Shown: positions 11,491 to 37,263 of the stretch, in pieces
How positions within the stretch are numbered: position 1 is the stretch's first letter
Layout: each line of letters begins with the position of its first letter
Made by a program: the position numbers and the translations under genes
NCBI GenBank assembly: GCA_023055425.1
Contig: JALGPY010000008.1
Location: forward strand, 9,744,501 to 9,808,500
DNA length: 64,000 nt
Direction of reading: 5' to 3'
Source of the DNA: Linanthus parryae
Taxonomy: Eukaryota; Streptophyta; Magnoliopsida; Ericales; Polemoniaceae
The notes under the pieces: model-generated
Database searches by the model: none
Told to the model about the DNA's origin: nothing
Seen by the model: the letters and a program-made list of their open reading frames with translations, nothing else

Positions 11491-11682
11491 CAAGAATCTG
11501 TGATGAATAATAGTCTTCACGAGAACAAGCTCACTGTGCTGCTTCATATTGTTCAGGTGGTGCAAGAGAAGGGTCTTGTGTGGCGCCGAAAGCTCGCCGT
11601 AGGTGTGCTCGATGTGATTCGAGATCGCCGCTTGGTTCTAACCTTCTTTTTCGTTCAGAGCTTTGATTGCTGCCATGATCAT
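11491..11682 (-). pseudogene. Captured H1/H5 linker-histone globular domain (HMGA-like) fragment
   Basis: The minus-strand frame from 11682 reads MIMAAIKALNEKEG, one TAG stop (11638-11640), then NQAAISNHIEHTYGELSAPH and KTLLLHHLNNMKQHSELVLV. This fits the winged-helix H1/H5 domain of plant HMGA-type and related proteins: MI.AAI.ALNEK.GS, an A.I..YIE..Y block, then LL.HHL..MK..GELV.VK. The stop sits where the family has serine, so a TCG to TAG change is likely. The base just before the start is TTTTGTAG, like a splice acceptor, suggesting capture of genomic DNA with intron sequence. After LVLVK the similarity fades. It is an isolated domain inside the Pack-MULE, not a working gene. The parent would bind linker DNA or AT-rich DNA in chromatin. 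Confidence 0.72.
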
Positions 11683-12479
11683 CTACAAAACCCATAAAAA
11701 TTCAGAGAAAATCAGACCCAGATTCACACAATTACAACCAAATTAACAAACAACCCTACTCGAATCAGACCCAGAATTCCTCAACCATTAGCAAATTAAG
11801 ACGAAACCCATCTGAAATCAGACCCAATCAGACCCAAAATCAACAAACTAGAAGCGAATTCAAATAAACCCATCTGAAATTCACCTCTGGGTACTGAGGT
11901 AGGGCGGAAGTATCCGCTAGTTGTTGAGTCTCTGACGAAAGGTGTAAACTGACAAACTAGAAGCGACCCCAGGGCTCTCTCGTTCACTGGTTCATCGATT
12001 CACTATAAATCGATGGAGGTTGTGGGTTCTCTCTCCAATTCAGACACATCGCCACCCATCTTTCTCTCTCGTTCTCTTTGAAATTCGAGTAGGGTTGTGG
12101 CTCACTGGTGGCGACACAAGTGCAGTACGGGGGCGACCCAAGCTGTAGATCATCTTTCTCTCTCCAATTCAGACGCATCGCCACCCAAGTTGTAGATCGA
12201 TGAAGGTTGTGGCTCACTGGTGGCGACCATGTGTTCCGGATTGAGCCTAATCGAATGCAGAGAGAGAGAGAGAGATCATAGATGAGAGAAGGGAAAAATG
12301 AAGATGGTTGAGGTGGAGAGGGAGGAGGGAGACGAAGAAGAGGGACGGAGGAGAAGGCAGTGGGGCTAGGGTTAGGAATGAGGAGAAGGAAAGCCTTTTA
12401 TAGTGGTGTACTTTCCTTAAATATTGAGGGTAATTATGTCTTTTCACCGATCCGTTAGTAAGGTGTTAGTTTTTAACTT

Positions 12480-12568
12480 TGACAGGGGTGCAAAATGTAT
12501 TTTCTCCATAAATCAGGGGGCAAAATGTAATTTTCCCATAAATAGAGGGTGGTTTTTGTCTTTTACCC
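12480..12568 (-). repeat. Right terminal inverted repeat of the Pack-MULE
   Basis: Reverse complement pairs with the left end; the terminus CTTTTACCC abuts the 9-bp target duplication. Confidence 0.85.
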
Positions 12569-12757
12569 ATGGAATTTTATATGAGTCTTTGGTACTTCTT
12601 GAAACTGAAGTATTTGAATTTAGACATACATGTCAAGTTGCGAGGCGGCTGTGCCGAGGCCAGGGGGGCTGGGGGCAGGCCTTTCACAGAAGTAGGGTGG
12701 GTCGAGCCGCGCCCGGGTCAGCTACGAATGGAACGTGTCGTGCACATCGAGCCCCCC

Positions 12758-12788
<31 letters not shown>

Positions 12789-12960
12789 ACCATTTTGTGC
12801 GGGTCGTGCACGAGCCGGGCCGAGTTGTCTTCGAGAGGAACGTGACCCGGCCGTGCCACGGGTTGAGCACCCCTTTGAGCTGGCGGTGCCGTGTCGAAGG
12901 GTAGAGCAGGCCGTGCTCGGGGCGTGTTATGCACGGGTCGGCCTGTATTGTCACAATGAC
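12569..12960. repeat. Direct repeat, copy 2 (right part), GC-rich
   Basis: Continues copy 2 after the Pack-MULE and matches 9030-9377 (shared TTTGGTACTTCTTGAA and GAATTTAGACATAC). Ends within the upstream region of SEC23. Frames through it are GC-rich artefacts. Confidence 0.6.
12752..12791. repeat. Poly(C)-(CA)n low-complexity tract
   Basis: A run of about 21 C followed by alternating CA to 12791. Confidence 0.9.
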
Positions 12961-13087
12961 ATAGAAGTTTATTATTTGTTTTCCATTAAAGTAATTTTAG
13001 TAGAAAATTAATGACATATGCAAAAGGTAACAGTAGATTTTGGAACAGCCCTTGGTGTTGGGGGGTAGATAGAGAAGAAGACACACA

Positions 13088-13198
13088 ATGACTCATGCCA
13101 CTTCCAATTCCAAGCTTTCGCACCATCAATCTCCCTCTTCTCTTTCGGTGACCCCTCTCTCATTCCCTCTCTCCTCCCTCAACGGGGTCATCGCCTGA
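13088..13198 (+). other. Upstream ORF in the SEC23 leader (36 residues)
   Basis: ATG at 13088 opens a frame of 36 codons closing at TGA 13196-13198, 80 bases before the SEC23 start. It begins MTHATSNSKLSHH and is rich in Ser, Pro and Leu. The leader is CT-rich, so its frames are open by composition, and I do not know where transcription starts. If the transcript includes it, it could lower SEC23 translation. Confidence 0.35.
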
Positions 13199-13278
13199 CC
13201 TGACTTCCAATCCCATTCTCTCTCCAAATTCTCCACCATCAAAACCCAGAAAATCAAACCCACATCGCCGGCGAAACC

Positions 13279-28412
<15,134 letters not shown>

Positions 28413-28869
28413 GAGGAGCTCCTCCATATGATGTTTATGCATGAGATATGAATAGTACATGTTAAGAGTCCTTTGGTGTAAATTTTGAAGAGGCGGGGAT
28501 CTTATAACCTCTCTGTTGCTCGTCTTGCTCTTGAGATTTCTGTAGCACTTCTTTGTTGATCATAGACCATAATATTGTTTGGGTAGTTTTGAGGTTTTTG
28601 CTTTGCCCAAGTTAGCGCGCGAAAGTGGAAGGACAAGAAATGCAAGAGCAGGAGGAGGGATAGTGTTATCATTCAGCTGCTTGGGGTGGTCAGTATTTTT
28701 TTCTTTAAAGTGATGTTGTATTTCTTCTTTGGATGTTACAGATAGGTCATAAGTTTTCACATGTATTGGAAGATTTTAGGTTATGGATTTTAGTTGGTCC
28801 TAGGTTGCTGTGAAGTTCAATATAAATTTATTGCTCCGTGTTCTTTGTGTTCTTGTTTTTGAAACCTAG
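28413..28869 (+). other. SEC23 3' untranslated and downstream region
   Basis: Follows the TAG stop. No perfect AATAAA is seen nearby; AATATAAA at about 28820 is the nearest weak match. The polyadenylation site cannot be placed. Confidence 0.4.
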
Positions 28870-29500
28870 ACTCTCCTCTTTGCCTCTCTTCTTCCCCAGT
28901 TCAAACTCTAAAAGATAAAAACACTAGAAACCTCTAAGCACCACAATCAGAGCCTTTGAAAGGTCTTCCTCCGGCGCTGCCTGGGGCAGAGGAGGAATTG
29001 ACACCAAAGGAATAGCATCCGAAATCACAACTGCACTCGAAGATGGAGCTGCAAACTAGTTCTCAGCAGACACTCATCCAATCTGATCATTGTCTTCACT
29101 AACAGGAACCAAAGAATCACCTTCTGAAGACACACCAAAGGAGACAAAAATTAAGGATTAAAGGTAGTAGAAACAGCAGCCTTATAATGTACTTTTTTTT
29201 GGGCCACCCTTTAATCCAAATTTGAATATTTTTAATGTAAAGTAGTTTTTACTCAAAATCATACTCCATAAATCCTGAGCCTTAACACAATATGCAAAAA
29301 TATGAATAGCAAATTCAATAGATGAAAAAAAAGAGGACAAAGGAGATCAAAACTTGGAATTCTCTTGCGAATGTTATCTAAAGAGGGTAGTGAATTGGTT
29401 CGATTTTTTCAGAGAAGAACATTAATATTATAAGGAAGACCTGAACCCGAAAGAGTAGACCACTTGACTGTGTGAGAGCAGGATTTGAAGTTTAAGACAT
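28870..29500 (-). pseudogene. Possible LINE-derived remnant
   Basis: Minus-strand frames with stops give fragments such as SIEFAIHIFAYCVKAQDLWSM (split here by position 29311-29251), which resembles the zf-RVT region of plant LINEs (ES..HLF..C..A..IW). Another Ser/Pro-rich fragment lies near 28930-29130. Similarity is weak and several stops are present. Confidence 0.3.
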
Positions 29501-29590
29501 GTAGATTAGAGAGAGGGAAAGAACTTTGGAATTTTGGGCAAGATATGTTGTTTTAACAAAAAAGTCATCACTTGCTGTAAGCCTCCGAAC

Positions 29591-30139
29591 TAGGTATGAC
29601 AATGGGTTGGACCCGGATCGGATCAGGCCCTTGTCGACCCAGATTCGACCAGGCGAAATGGGATCCAGATCCGTTCCAGATTCGTTTCACCGGATTCAAC
29701 GGATCCAAATCCGGTCCACTGATCTATATAGTACATGGACGGATCGGATTCGCATTGTATCCTGCTCGGGTTTTCAATAAAATAAAAAGATAACATAAAA
29801 TATAAACACTATTTCATATGCTAAGGCATGTTCGTAAGTTATGAAGCATAAAACACAAAAGAAAGAGTTTTGTAGGTTGGAGTTACTATTGCATTCTTCT
29901 TGGAAGTGTAAGTGGACAGGTAATAGGGGTATTTTTGTAAAGCACACATGAAAATCGGATCGGATCGGGTCGGAACCCGGTAGATCTGCCTTCAGATACA
30001 CATCCAAATCCAAATCCAATCGCATATGACTTTCGGAATCCAAATTCGATCCATTTCAATTGGATCGGATTTAGATCCAATTCATTCGGCTCGGATCGCT
30101 CGGACCTCAGATCGAATTCGGACCATATTGCCATCCCTA
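29591..30139. mobile_element. hAT-type MITE with 8-bp target duplication
   Basis: Left end TAGGTATGACAATGGG and reverse complement of the right end TAGGGATGGCAATATGG are the conserved termini of plant hAT MITEs. Flanks are CTCCGAAC (29583-29590) and CTCCAAAC (30140-30147), an 8-bp duplication with one change. Both arms are rich in GGATCGGAT/ATCCGATCC motifs and the centre is AT-rich. No transposase. Confidence 0.85.
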
Positions 30140-30905
30140 CTCCAAACATGTCTATCCCCCTGCTGGCTTGGAAGATGTATAATTAGTGATCTGTTGTACT
30201 AGCGAGGATGAAAAACTGTTTACTCAACCAAAAAAAGATGGAAAACTGTTTTGAAGGGGATATTCCAAGTCCCTGAAGCTGGGCATATAAGCTGATTTAC
30301 ATGTTTAAAATGACATGAGGATCAGTTATACCCAAGGACTCCACAATGGAATCAGCAGGCACATCCTTAATCCATCAGTGATAAACCCGCCCAAACCTGA
30401 CCCATGGCCACCCCTAGTCTAAAGTTGTCTTCCGTTCTTAAATTGAAAATATCAAAGTAAGCACCTTGCTATCAAAACATTACCAACGTAAACAAGAAAT
30501 TGAAGATTTTGAGAAATGGTTAAATAGCGCTTTCTTATTCATAGTTGAAAACAAAATAAATACACTGTGTTTAGACTACCCATCCTTAAAGTATCACCCA
30601 TAGATATTCCCCACTTCGACACGCTTAAGCAGCCCTTTGAATTATATTTTAAAATTATGTACTGTTCCGGCAGAAACATGTCAAAGCGTACGTTTTGGCC
30701 TAAAAACGGTGCATATTCGGTACTGATTTGTTTCGGCCAATATCTTTCATTCCGGGATGTTTCGGCCAGCTTCTTAGAATTCTGGGTTTATTTTGATCGG
30801 GGTCAGTTTGTAATTTTTAAAAGGCTTGGGCTTGCATTTATAAAAAATAGAATCTGAAAGTCTAACACATATCAGAAACGTAGAAGCCCATTACTAGTGC
30901 CCTGT

Positions 30906-30943
<38 letters not shown>

Positions 30944-33275
30944 GTTCTTATGCACTGCCTTTACCGGTATATGTTCTCAAAGTTGAATCATCCGGCAAAT
31001 CTTGACACCCTACACAACTTAATAAAATGAGCCTGTCTTAAGGTTATTTGTAAATTTTATTTTTTTATGGACTTTTTGTAAGGCGGGTTTAGTTTTATTT
31101 AAATGTTTTTGAAAACCTAAATCATGTTATGTAGTTAACGCGGCCGAGTAGTGTAATCCCCACTATTGTTCTATTTGCTTATTCTAGAAAAAGTACACAT
31201 ACATAATTTAGTTGGTATATTCTTGGTAACCCATTAAGTTGTTACTTGATATCTAAACTTGGAAATCTTTCTACACACATAGTGGAACAAGTATGGTTCA
31301 TGGTTTTAACGTTGTAACAATGTCATGTTGGAATTATGAATAGTTTGATTTTGGTGCAAATACCCATGCTCTTCTATGAGAAGGCTTAAAGAATATCATG
31401 ATTCTATATTATGCGCTATTAAAGTGCAAAGCGTGCTAACCAATATTTAAAAGTCCGAATAGTTATTCAAGGGCCCAAATTTGAATATTCATTCAAATAT
31501 TTCAGTTTAAGAAAATCGAGAGTTTGTCTTGTGCCTTGTGAAAATTTACATTCCAAAAGACTTGATGCTGTAATTAATCATCAATTATACAACAATATAA
31601 GAGTTTTTAAGCACTCATGGATATGCGATTTAGTATAACGCGAACCGGAAACTTTATAGTAATTATAATTTGTTTACTATATCGCAGTATATGTATGTAT
31701 GTATGTATATATATATATATATATTTATTGTACATCACAAAACTCATGGATGATGATATCAATAGAATATAGATTACATATCTTATGGTAAGTCCAGACA
31801 TAGACGTCAGTGACATAATATCATTTGGTAACTTCTCTCACGGGGACTAAATTCAATCGTTTATGCAAAGTAAAATAAATAAATAGCGGATCCGTTGAAT
31901 AAAGGTTTATCGGGAGAACATGTGGCAAATTCATCAAGGGTAATGGAACTAAAAGCAATCTCGTAAAAGTTTTCACGTTGCGGAAAGCCCAACCTAGATG
32001 ACTGGAGATCCCAAGAACTATGTTCAAAAAGGGCAACGCATCTACCGGTGCAAATAGATAAATCACTCACTCGGAAATAAGGTTTTCAAATCACTCCTAG
32101 GGCGAAAACTGAATGATAGAGACATGGTAATTAAGAAGGCTTTACCATATATTAAGAATTTAAGACGAGTATGAAGGATAGTCGTTGGGTGTCTCACCTA
32201 TGTGAGTAGCAACCAACCAATTCTAGTAGGATAACGTGGCTATACTCGTCTAAGTCTACTCATAAAATAAGGAAAGTGTTTCAAGGTCGAAATGAACTTA
32301 ACAGTGAGAACGGACTATGTGCATGTTGTTAATTGTGTGATTACAACCAACTAGGTATACATTGTGACAAGCGGTTCAAGGCGTCTAGCTCACTGCCAGG
32401 CCAATATACCCTGTAATATATCACCAAGGGAAAGGTTAAAAGTCTGTCTACATTAATTTCTTTATGAAGTTAACCACCGCATAAGACATTTCACCCACAA
32501 TTAGAAATTTTCAGCTTAAACACGATTTTTTCATTCATGTGAGGGATTGCCGGAATAAATAGTTTTGACAACAAAATTGACCCGACTTTTGGTCCAATTT
32601 TTAGCCGACTCGGTTAAGATTCGACACCAAACACACTTTTCTAAACTAGGTACACTTGTGATTGTTCGAAAACTCACTCGTCAAAAAATTATTGAGTAAT
32701 TAATGATCAAATTAATCGTTCAAAATGAGTCATTGTTCATAGGTGTGAGAGAGTGTAACACATCTTGGTCGGGGAAAGAATTTGGGTAGCTTATCTACAC
32801 CAAGTTTGCGCTTAAGGGAAGGACCTCCGGGCGTAACAATTTTATTGCGAGGATATGACCTAACTATGGTTCGAACAATCACGCGCGCGTTGCCGCCATC
32901 AGGCCGACTCGGACTCGGGCACGGGTCGTGACGTGGTGTGGGGTTGGGCCGAATATTTAGTGGGCCTTGAAATAGTAACTAATTTTTTGGCCGAATACTA
33001 ACTAACTATTAAATTGTTATTTACATAATTTTGTTAATTAACATAATCTGAACGAGTTGTTAACAGTTGCAACTGTACCAACGTTTGTAATTGATATATT
33101 TAAATTTCAACAGACACAACTGCTCGAAGTGCAAAGGACAACTTTCCTCCTGATTGTCAGTCGATACATATGAGATTCACGGAATAACTCTTTCATATCC
33201 TTCCATCAGGAACTCTCTTATCGCGTAATCTTAGTTCGTTGTTCGCGGTGCTGTACCGTGCTTTCACCATCGCAC
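30140..33275. other. Intergenic; no gene recognised
   Basis: Mostly AT-rich DNA. It holds a possible hAT end (GGCCACCCCTA near 30407), a (CT)n(AC)n tract at 30908-30943 and a TATG/TA run at 31687-31723. The 31600-32070 interval has open minus-strand frames of unknown origin that may come from an old retroelement. Confidence 0.35.
30908..30943. repeat. (CT)n(AC)n microsatellite
   Basis: About 22 bases of alternating CT followed by alternating AC. Confidence 0.9.
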
Positions 33276-33370
33276 ATGGAAGCTTTCATTATGAAAAGAA
33301 GACGTCCAAATTCTACACAGCAAGTACGAAATGTGGGGAGTGAATCTGCTTTAAAGAGCCTCATACATAG
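33276..33370 (+). other. Candidate coding exon (unassigned)
   Basis: ATG at 33276 opens 31 codons beginning MEAFIMKRRRPNSTQQ, with a basic KRRRP cluster, and ends CATAG before GTGAAAAT. Its overhang of two bases keeps frame with the candidate exon at 34697. It could be an early exon of the plus-strand gene at 37264, but the phase into that exon does not fit without a further exon. Confidence 0.28.
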
Positions 33371-33875
33371 GTGAAAATCTGTCTTCCATCTCAGTCCATC
33401 TTTCGGAAACTTTCACCATGTAAGTCGTTAAAGTTTTATCTTTTCATTGTATTACTGTTCGGATTATCCAATACATAACTATGATCTTTACTTCTAATAT
33501 CTCCCACTCGTTCTCTCTCTCTCTCTCGATTTGGGAAGACGTCAACCTTGCTCACATGTTTGTGAAAATGCCGAAATGAAAGCTGTTAGTTATGGACTTT
33601 AAAATTTATGATGTGCATATTGTATTCAAACTAAATATTTGAACATCCTAAAACTTCCAAATCATGTAATTTTAAATTTGTTGGTTTGAAATCAAAATAC
33701 GATTCTAAATTGATATATTCAAACACAACCTTGATTTATTAACTCATCATATGTCCATACCCTCATTAATGGAGCTAATTATTTTTTAAAAAATGGAATA
33801 ATTTGGATAAGAATTTAAAAGAAATCTTTTTTCAATGATAGGTTTAAGAAAATTTATTAGAGTACGATACATTTA

Positions 33876-34570
33876 AATCAATGTGAATTATTTTCTGCAA
33901 ACAAGTTCATTGAACTAGTTAATTATTACTCTATTGCCTATTAATTATTTTAATGACACTTAAATATTGTGGTGTAAATGTAACAAATGAAAATCATGTA
34001 ATTATTACCGTTGAAATTTAATATTGAACAACTTAATTTAACACAATACATTTACTTTTTTTTTAATGTAAATGTATTACGATTTAATTATGAGGGCTGC
34101 TATGTTTCACCCTTTTTTCTCCACCCTTCAAGTTCACCTCGTACGTGTCAAAATATGATTGGTGGTAATATTTATTTTAAGATATTCTATAATCACACCA
34201 CCAATCAAAAACATCCACATAAGGGATGAACTTGAAGAGTGAAGAAAAAAGGGTGACGTTTAGCATTTCCCTTTAATTATAAATTTCAGACATTTATAAG
34301 TGGCATTTATAGGTTGCATTACAAATATTTAATTATAATATTTTAATTTATAACTACATTAAAACTCACATATTGTGAAAAATTCAAATTCATTGTGTTA
34401 AACAAAACCGTTCAATATTAAATTTCAACGGTAATAATTACATGATTTTCATTTGTTACATTTACACCACAATATTTAAGTGTCATTAAAATAAATAATA
34501 GGCAATATAGTAATAATTAACTTGTTCAATGAATTTGTTTGCGGAAACTAATTCACCTTGTTCCCTTCAA
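33876..34570. mobile_element. Long inverted-repeat (foldback-like) element hosting a nested MITE
   Basis: Left arm about 33876-34050 pairs with right arm about 34385-34570. For example GCAAACAAGTTCATTGAAC and ATATTGTGGTGTAAATGTAA on the left recur reverse-complemented on the right. Arms are about 175 bp with modest divergence. The outer boundaries and target duplication are not clear. The 34092-34271 MITE sits in the loop. Confidence 0.7.
34092..34271. mobile_element. Mutator-type MITE, 180 bp, 9-bp target duplication
   Basis: Flanked by TTTAATTAT at 34083-34091 and 34272-34280. Ends are inverted: GGGCTGCTATGTTTCACCC on the left against GGGAAATGCTAAACGTCACCC-like sequence on the right, then CCACCAATC and its complement near the centre. 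The whole element can fold into one hairpin. Confidence 0.75.
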
Positions 34571-35308
34571 AAAATTAATTCATTGCTAGCGTATGTATGC
34601 CGATCATTATATAGGCTTATTTACTCATTTTGATAAACCACCATAGTTATGTAAAGTAGAAACCATTAGATTGAGATAGAGAGAGGGAGGTTGCAGCTCG
34701 CTGAGCGAAGAAGGTGGAAATTGTATAGAAGGATCGCAAGGGATACCTGAAGATCTCATCAAAAGCAGGTACTTTCACTCAAATGGTTTCACCCTCTAGA
34801 GTTTAGGGTAAAAAGTGAAATTCAGTAGTAGTAGATCACTAGATTGCATTCCATTTTGATTTGTATCTTAATATTTGTTTGTGTTCATAGATTCTTTTCG
34901 TGCAATTTTTGTTTACATTTTTTTTGAGGGGGTTGTTTACATTTTAATATTCAAACTAAAATATTTTAATTTCTCTTTTTGGGTGTTTCAATTACAAATT
35001 TGAAGTCTTAGAAATCATTACTCTTTAGAATGTAAGTGTTTATTATAGAACATGATATCCTTGGGTTAAGAAAATTCTTCAAAGTTGTATTCGATGAAGA
35101 AATGCTCAAATTTTGAATGATTAAGATATGTAATCAACGATATCATGTCTAGAGTAACGAAAGAAATTTATCCAATCATGTCATTGGACGTGAAACCTTA
35201 AATCTTGCATGTTCACTGGTTTGCTAGCTCACCGGTTCGAAAAATATTTTTATCAGTTAAATCACATGTTCATTAATTCACATATGATAGATTACGTGTG
35301 TTGCAAAT
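34571..35308. other. No gene recognised apart from the candidate exon at 34697
   Basis: AT-rich sequence without repeats that I can name. Confidence 0.3.
34697..34768 (+). other. Candidate coding exon (unassigned)
   Basis: Lies between GGTTGCAG and GTACTTTC. In the frame left by the 33276-33370 exon it reads SLSEEGGNCIEGSQGIPEDL followed by IKS, open throughout, while one other frame has a stop. The next downstream exon found (37256) is in a different phase, so linkage is unproven. Confidence 0.28.
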
Positions 35309-35480
35309 GTGTGCTAGCTTAAGTGGTAGAGCATTTAAAGCCCATGCACGGTGTCCTGGGTTCAAACCCGGTAGACGACAAATAGTTAATTCTAGAAAAA
35401 TAATAATGTGCGTCACTCATTAATTTCACCTCTCACGTGGAATTATCTAACTGGTGGTAAAATTGTAGAATAATATCAAA
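35309..35480 (+). mobile_element. tRNA-derived SINE head
   Basis: Contains a box A-like TAGCTTAAGTGGTAGAGC (35317-35334) and box B-like GGTTCAAACCC (35360-35370), about the spacing of a pol III promoter. No complete tRNA cloverleaf follows, which points to a SINE rather than a tRNA gene. The 3' end is not defined. Confidence 0.5.
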
Positions 35481-35984
35481 ATAAATAATTATTAACGGTC
35501 TCAACATGAAACATAGGAGGCGAAATATAACATGACAAATAAATATGAAGCACAACAACTCTCTTAAGGTATTAGTACTCAATATATAATTAAAATAGTT
35601 TTACACATTATTTTGAGATACCAAAAAATGTAAATGAATAATTACGTAAAATTATTTATTAGGAATCAATGAGTTCCTATTGGATAGGATTCTAAGAAAT
35701 CTTTTCGTAATTTGTATAAACGTTTCCTTATTAAATTATATTATATTCCCTAAAAAAACAAAAAAAAAATAAACAAAAAGAAAATTAGCAGAATAATAAA
35801 AGCGATTTTGATATATATATTTTCATGTCAAATGATGAATAAGCCCATTCATTTAGTTCTATATTCCTTTCACTTATTATATATATTCCCTAGGATTGAG
35901 TCTTAAATCTATATCCATATCAATTCAAATTAAAAATTCGTAATTCAAATATAATTACAAGTGAATTAATTCGATTTTATTATC

Positions 35985-36105
35985 CCTCGCGCACTTGAGG
36001 AGCCTCGAACCTGATCAATTCATTGAGTAACGACTCACGCTATGTACATAGCGTGAGTCGTTACTCAATGAATGGATCTGGTTCGAGGATCCTAACTGCA
36101 CGAGG
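35985..36105. repeat. Large palindrome with perfect 56-bp core
   Basis: 36018-36073 is a perfect palindrome (28-bp arms, centre TATGTACATA). Pairing continues imperfectly outward through CCTCGAAC/GTTCGAGG to about 65-bp arms. It would extrude as a cruciform or give a long RNA hairpin if transcribed. Confidence 0.92.
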
Positions 36106-36178
36106 ACAGTAATTTATTTTGAACGAATCGAATGGTCGAAGTGGCTTTGCTCTGATTGGAACTGAAAGTTCCAGACCA

Positions 36179-36255
36179 CGCGTCTTTTGGATTTTATTAA
36201 AAAAAAGAAATATGTCCCGTCATATTTCTTTTGTTAATAAAATCCAAAAGGCGTA
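36179..36255. repeat. Second hairpin, 33-bp arms
   Basis: CTTTTGGATTTTATTAA at 36184-36200 pairs with TTAATAAAATCCAAAAG at 36234-36250, with GAAATATG/CATATTTC flanking a 6-base loop (36215-36220). It lies only 74 bases from the larger palindrome. Confidence 0.9.
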
Positions 36256-36443
36256 TGTTCAAATTTTCATTCAAAGCATATAGATTTTATTGATGGTTCA
36301 ACAATATTTGAGGCCTTTAAATATATTTGGAAGTAAGAAAATCTTCACTGGAAGTATTAAAATATAATTTTCCTTTGTTGTTTATTCACCCCCTTTTGGC
36401 AAAATACATACCCCATCAGTCATCACCAATTAATTTTAGCGAT

Positions 36444-36520
36444 TGGTGCTAACTCAAGTGGTAAAGAGCTTTGAAAGCCCTAGATAAGATTTGGGCATCG
36501 AGACCGATTAGAAGAGATTA
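36444..36520 (+). mobile_element. Degenerate SINE head
   Basis: TGCTAACTCAAGTGGTAAAG resembles the box A region of the SINE head at 35317, followed by a weak box B-like GGGCATCGAGACC. Partial and degraded. Confidence 0.35.
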
Positions 36521-36559
36521 TGATTTATACATGATTTTCTATGTACTCAATAGAGAAAA

Positions 36560-36800
36560 GGAATCCCTCAAAAGAATAGTGAAAAGGAAAAGAAACAGTG
36601 ATAACTCTCTATTAGATTCGGTGCCCCAAATTGTAGTCTATTAATACAACTCAAGTACTACTCAAAAAAGAAATTCAATTCAAGTAAAAAATGTACTCAA
36701 TAGAAAGAAAACGAAAACGAAAAAAATGAAAAGAGTGAATGAATTTTTGTTAGATGCTTTATCCCAAACTCGAGTCTATTAATACAACTTCAATCAAATA
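36560..36800. repeat. Diverged direct duplication, about 120 bp
   Basis: ATGTACTCAATAGA...AGTCTATTAATACAACT occurs twice, near 36540-36652 and 36690-36790, with purine-rich intervening sequence. Confidence 0.5.
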
Positions 36801-37052
36801 TTGCTCTTAACCGTCAGTATGTGTAATACAAAATTAGTTCGTACAACGATTTTTTTTTGGCGAGCACATAAAAAACTATGTAATTCCAATTCTAATTTAG
36901 GGAATGCTCGAATTGGAGACCTCAATGAACTGTCTCAGGGTCCTAACCGCAACGGCTAATTCGTTAGTACTACTAATTTGTTATTGCACTAATATTGGTT
37001 AAGGGTTAGAAGACTATACTTGAAATGAAAAATGTATGCTGGCGATATTGAT

Positions 37053-37162
37053 TCTAATTTTCAGTATATAATATGCATCATACTTATTGAGCTGGTTTAA
37101 GAAATTGATTATAATTTTCAGTATATAATATGCATCATACTTATTGAGCTGGTTTAAGTTCC
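37053..37162. repeat. 57-bp tandem duplication
   Basis: TAATTTTCAGTATATAATAT starts at 37055 and again at 37112; both copies end GAGCTGGTTTAAG. It lies just upstream of the first confident exon of the next gene. Confidence 0.9.
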
Positions 37163-37263
37163 GCATTAGGCTAAGAAAGAGACATACTAGTTTCCGGTTG
37201 TGCCTACTAGTTTCTTTTGTAAGAATCAACATAATATGTACTTTTTTAAATTTAGGATCCATC

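Larger units (their letters stand above)
11068..12568. mobile_element. Pack-MULE (non-autonomous Mutator-like element) with captured gene piece
   Basis: Exact 9-bp target duplication ATGGAATTT at 11059-11067 and 12569-12577, the hallmark length for Mutator-like elements. Ends are inverted repeats of about 90 bp: the left starts GGGTAAAAGATAAAAAACAC and the reverse complement of the right starts GGGTAAAAGACAAAAACCAC, matching through GTGCAAAAAGT-type sequence near 11150. The empty site is represented by copy 1 at 9024-9040. The interior has no transposase. It carries a minus-strand fragment of an H1/H5-domain gene (11491-11682), and an internal duplication in which CTCTCTCCAATTCAGAC recurs near 12030 and 12158. 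The right part of the interior ends in a (GA)n tract at 12260-12273. Confidence 0.88.

Noticed and set aside
12424..13011. 195-codon plus-strand frame before SEC23
   Set aside because: It crosses the Pack-MULE end, the target duplication and the poly(C)/(CA)n tract; a composition artefact.
31600..32070. Retroviral-like or caulimovirus-like coding remnant
   Set aside because: Open minus-strand frames exist but no protease, RT or coat motif is visible, so no assignment is made.
35309..35380. Possible tRNA gene
   Set aside because: Box A and box B are present but the arms do not fold into a complete cloverleaf and no acceptor stem closes; a SINE head is the better reading.
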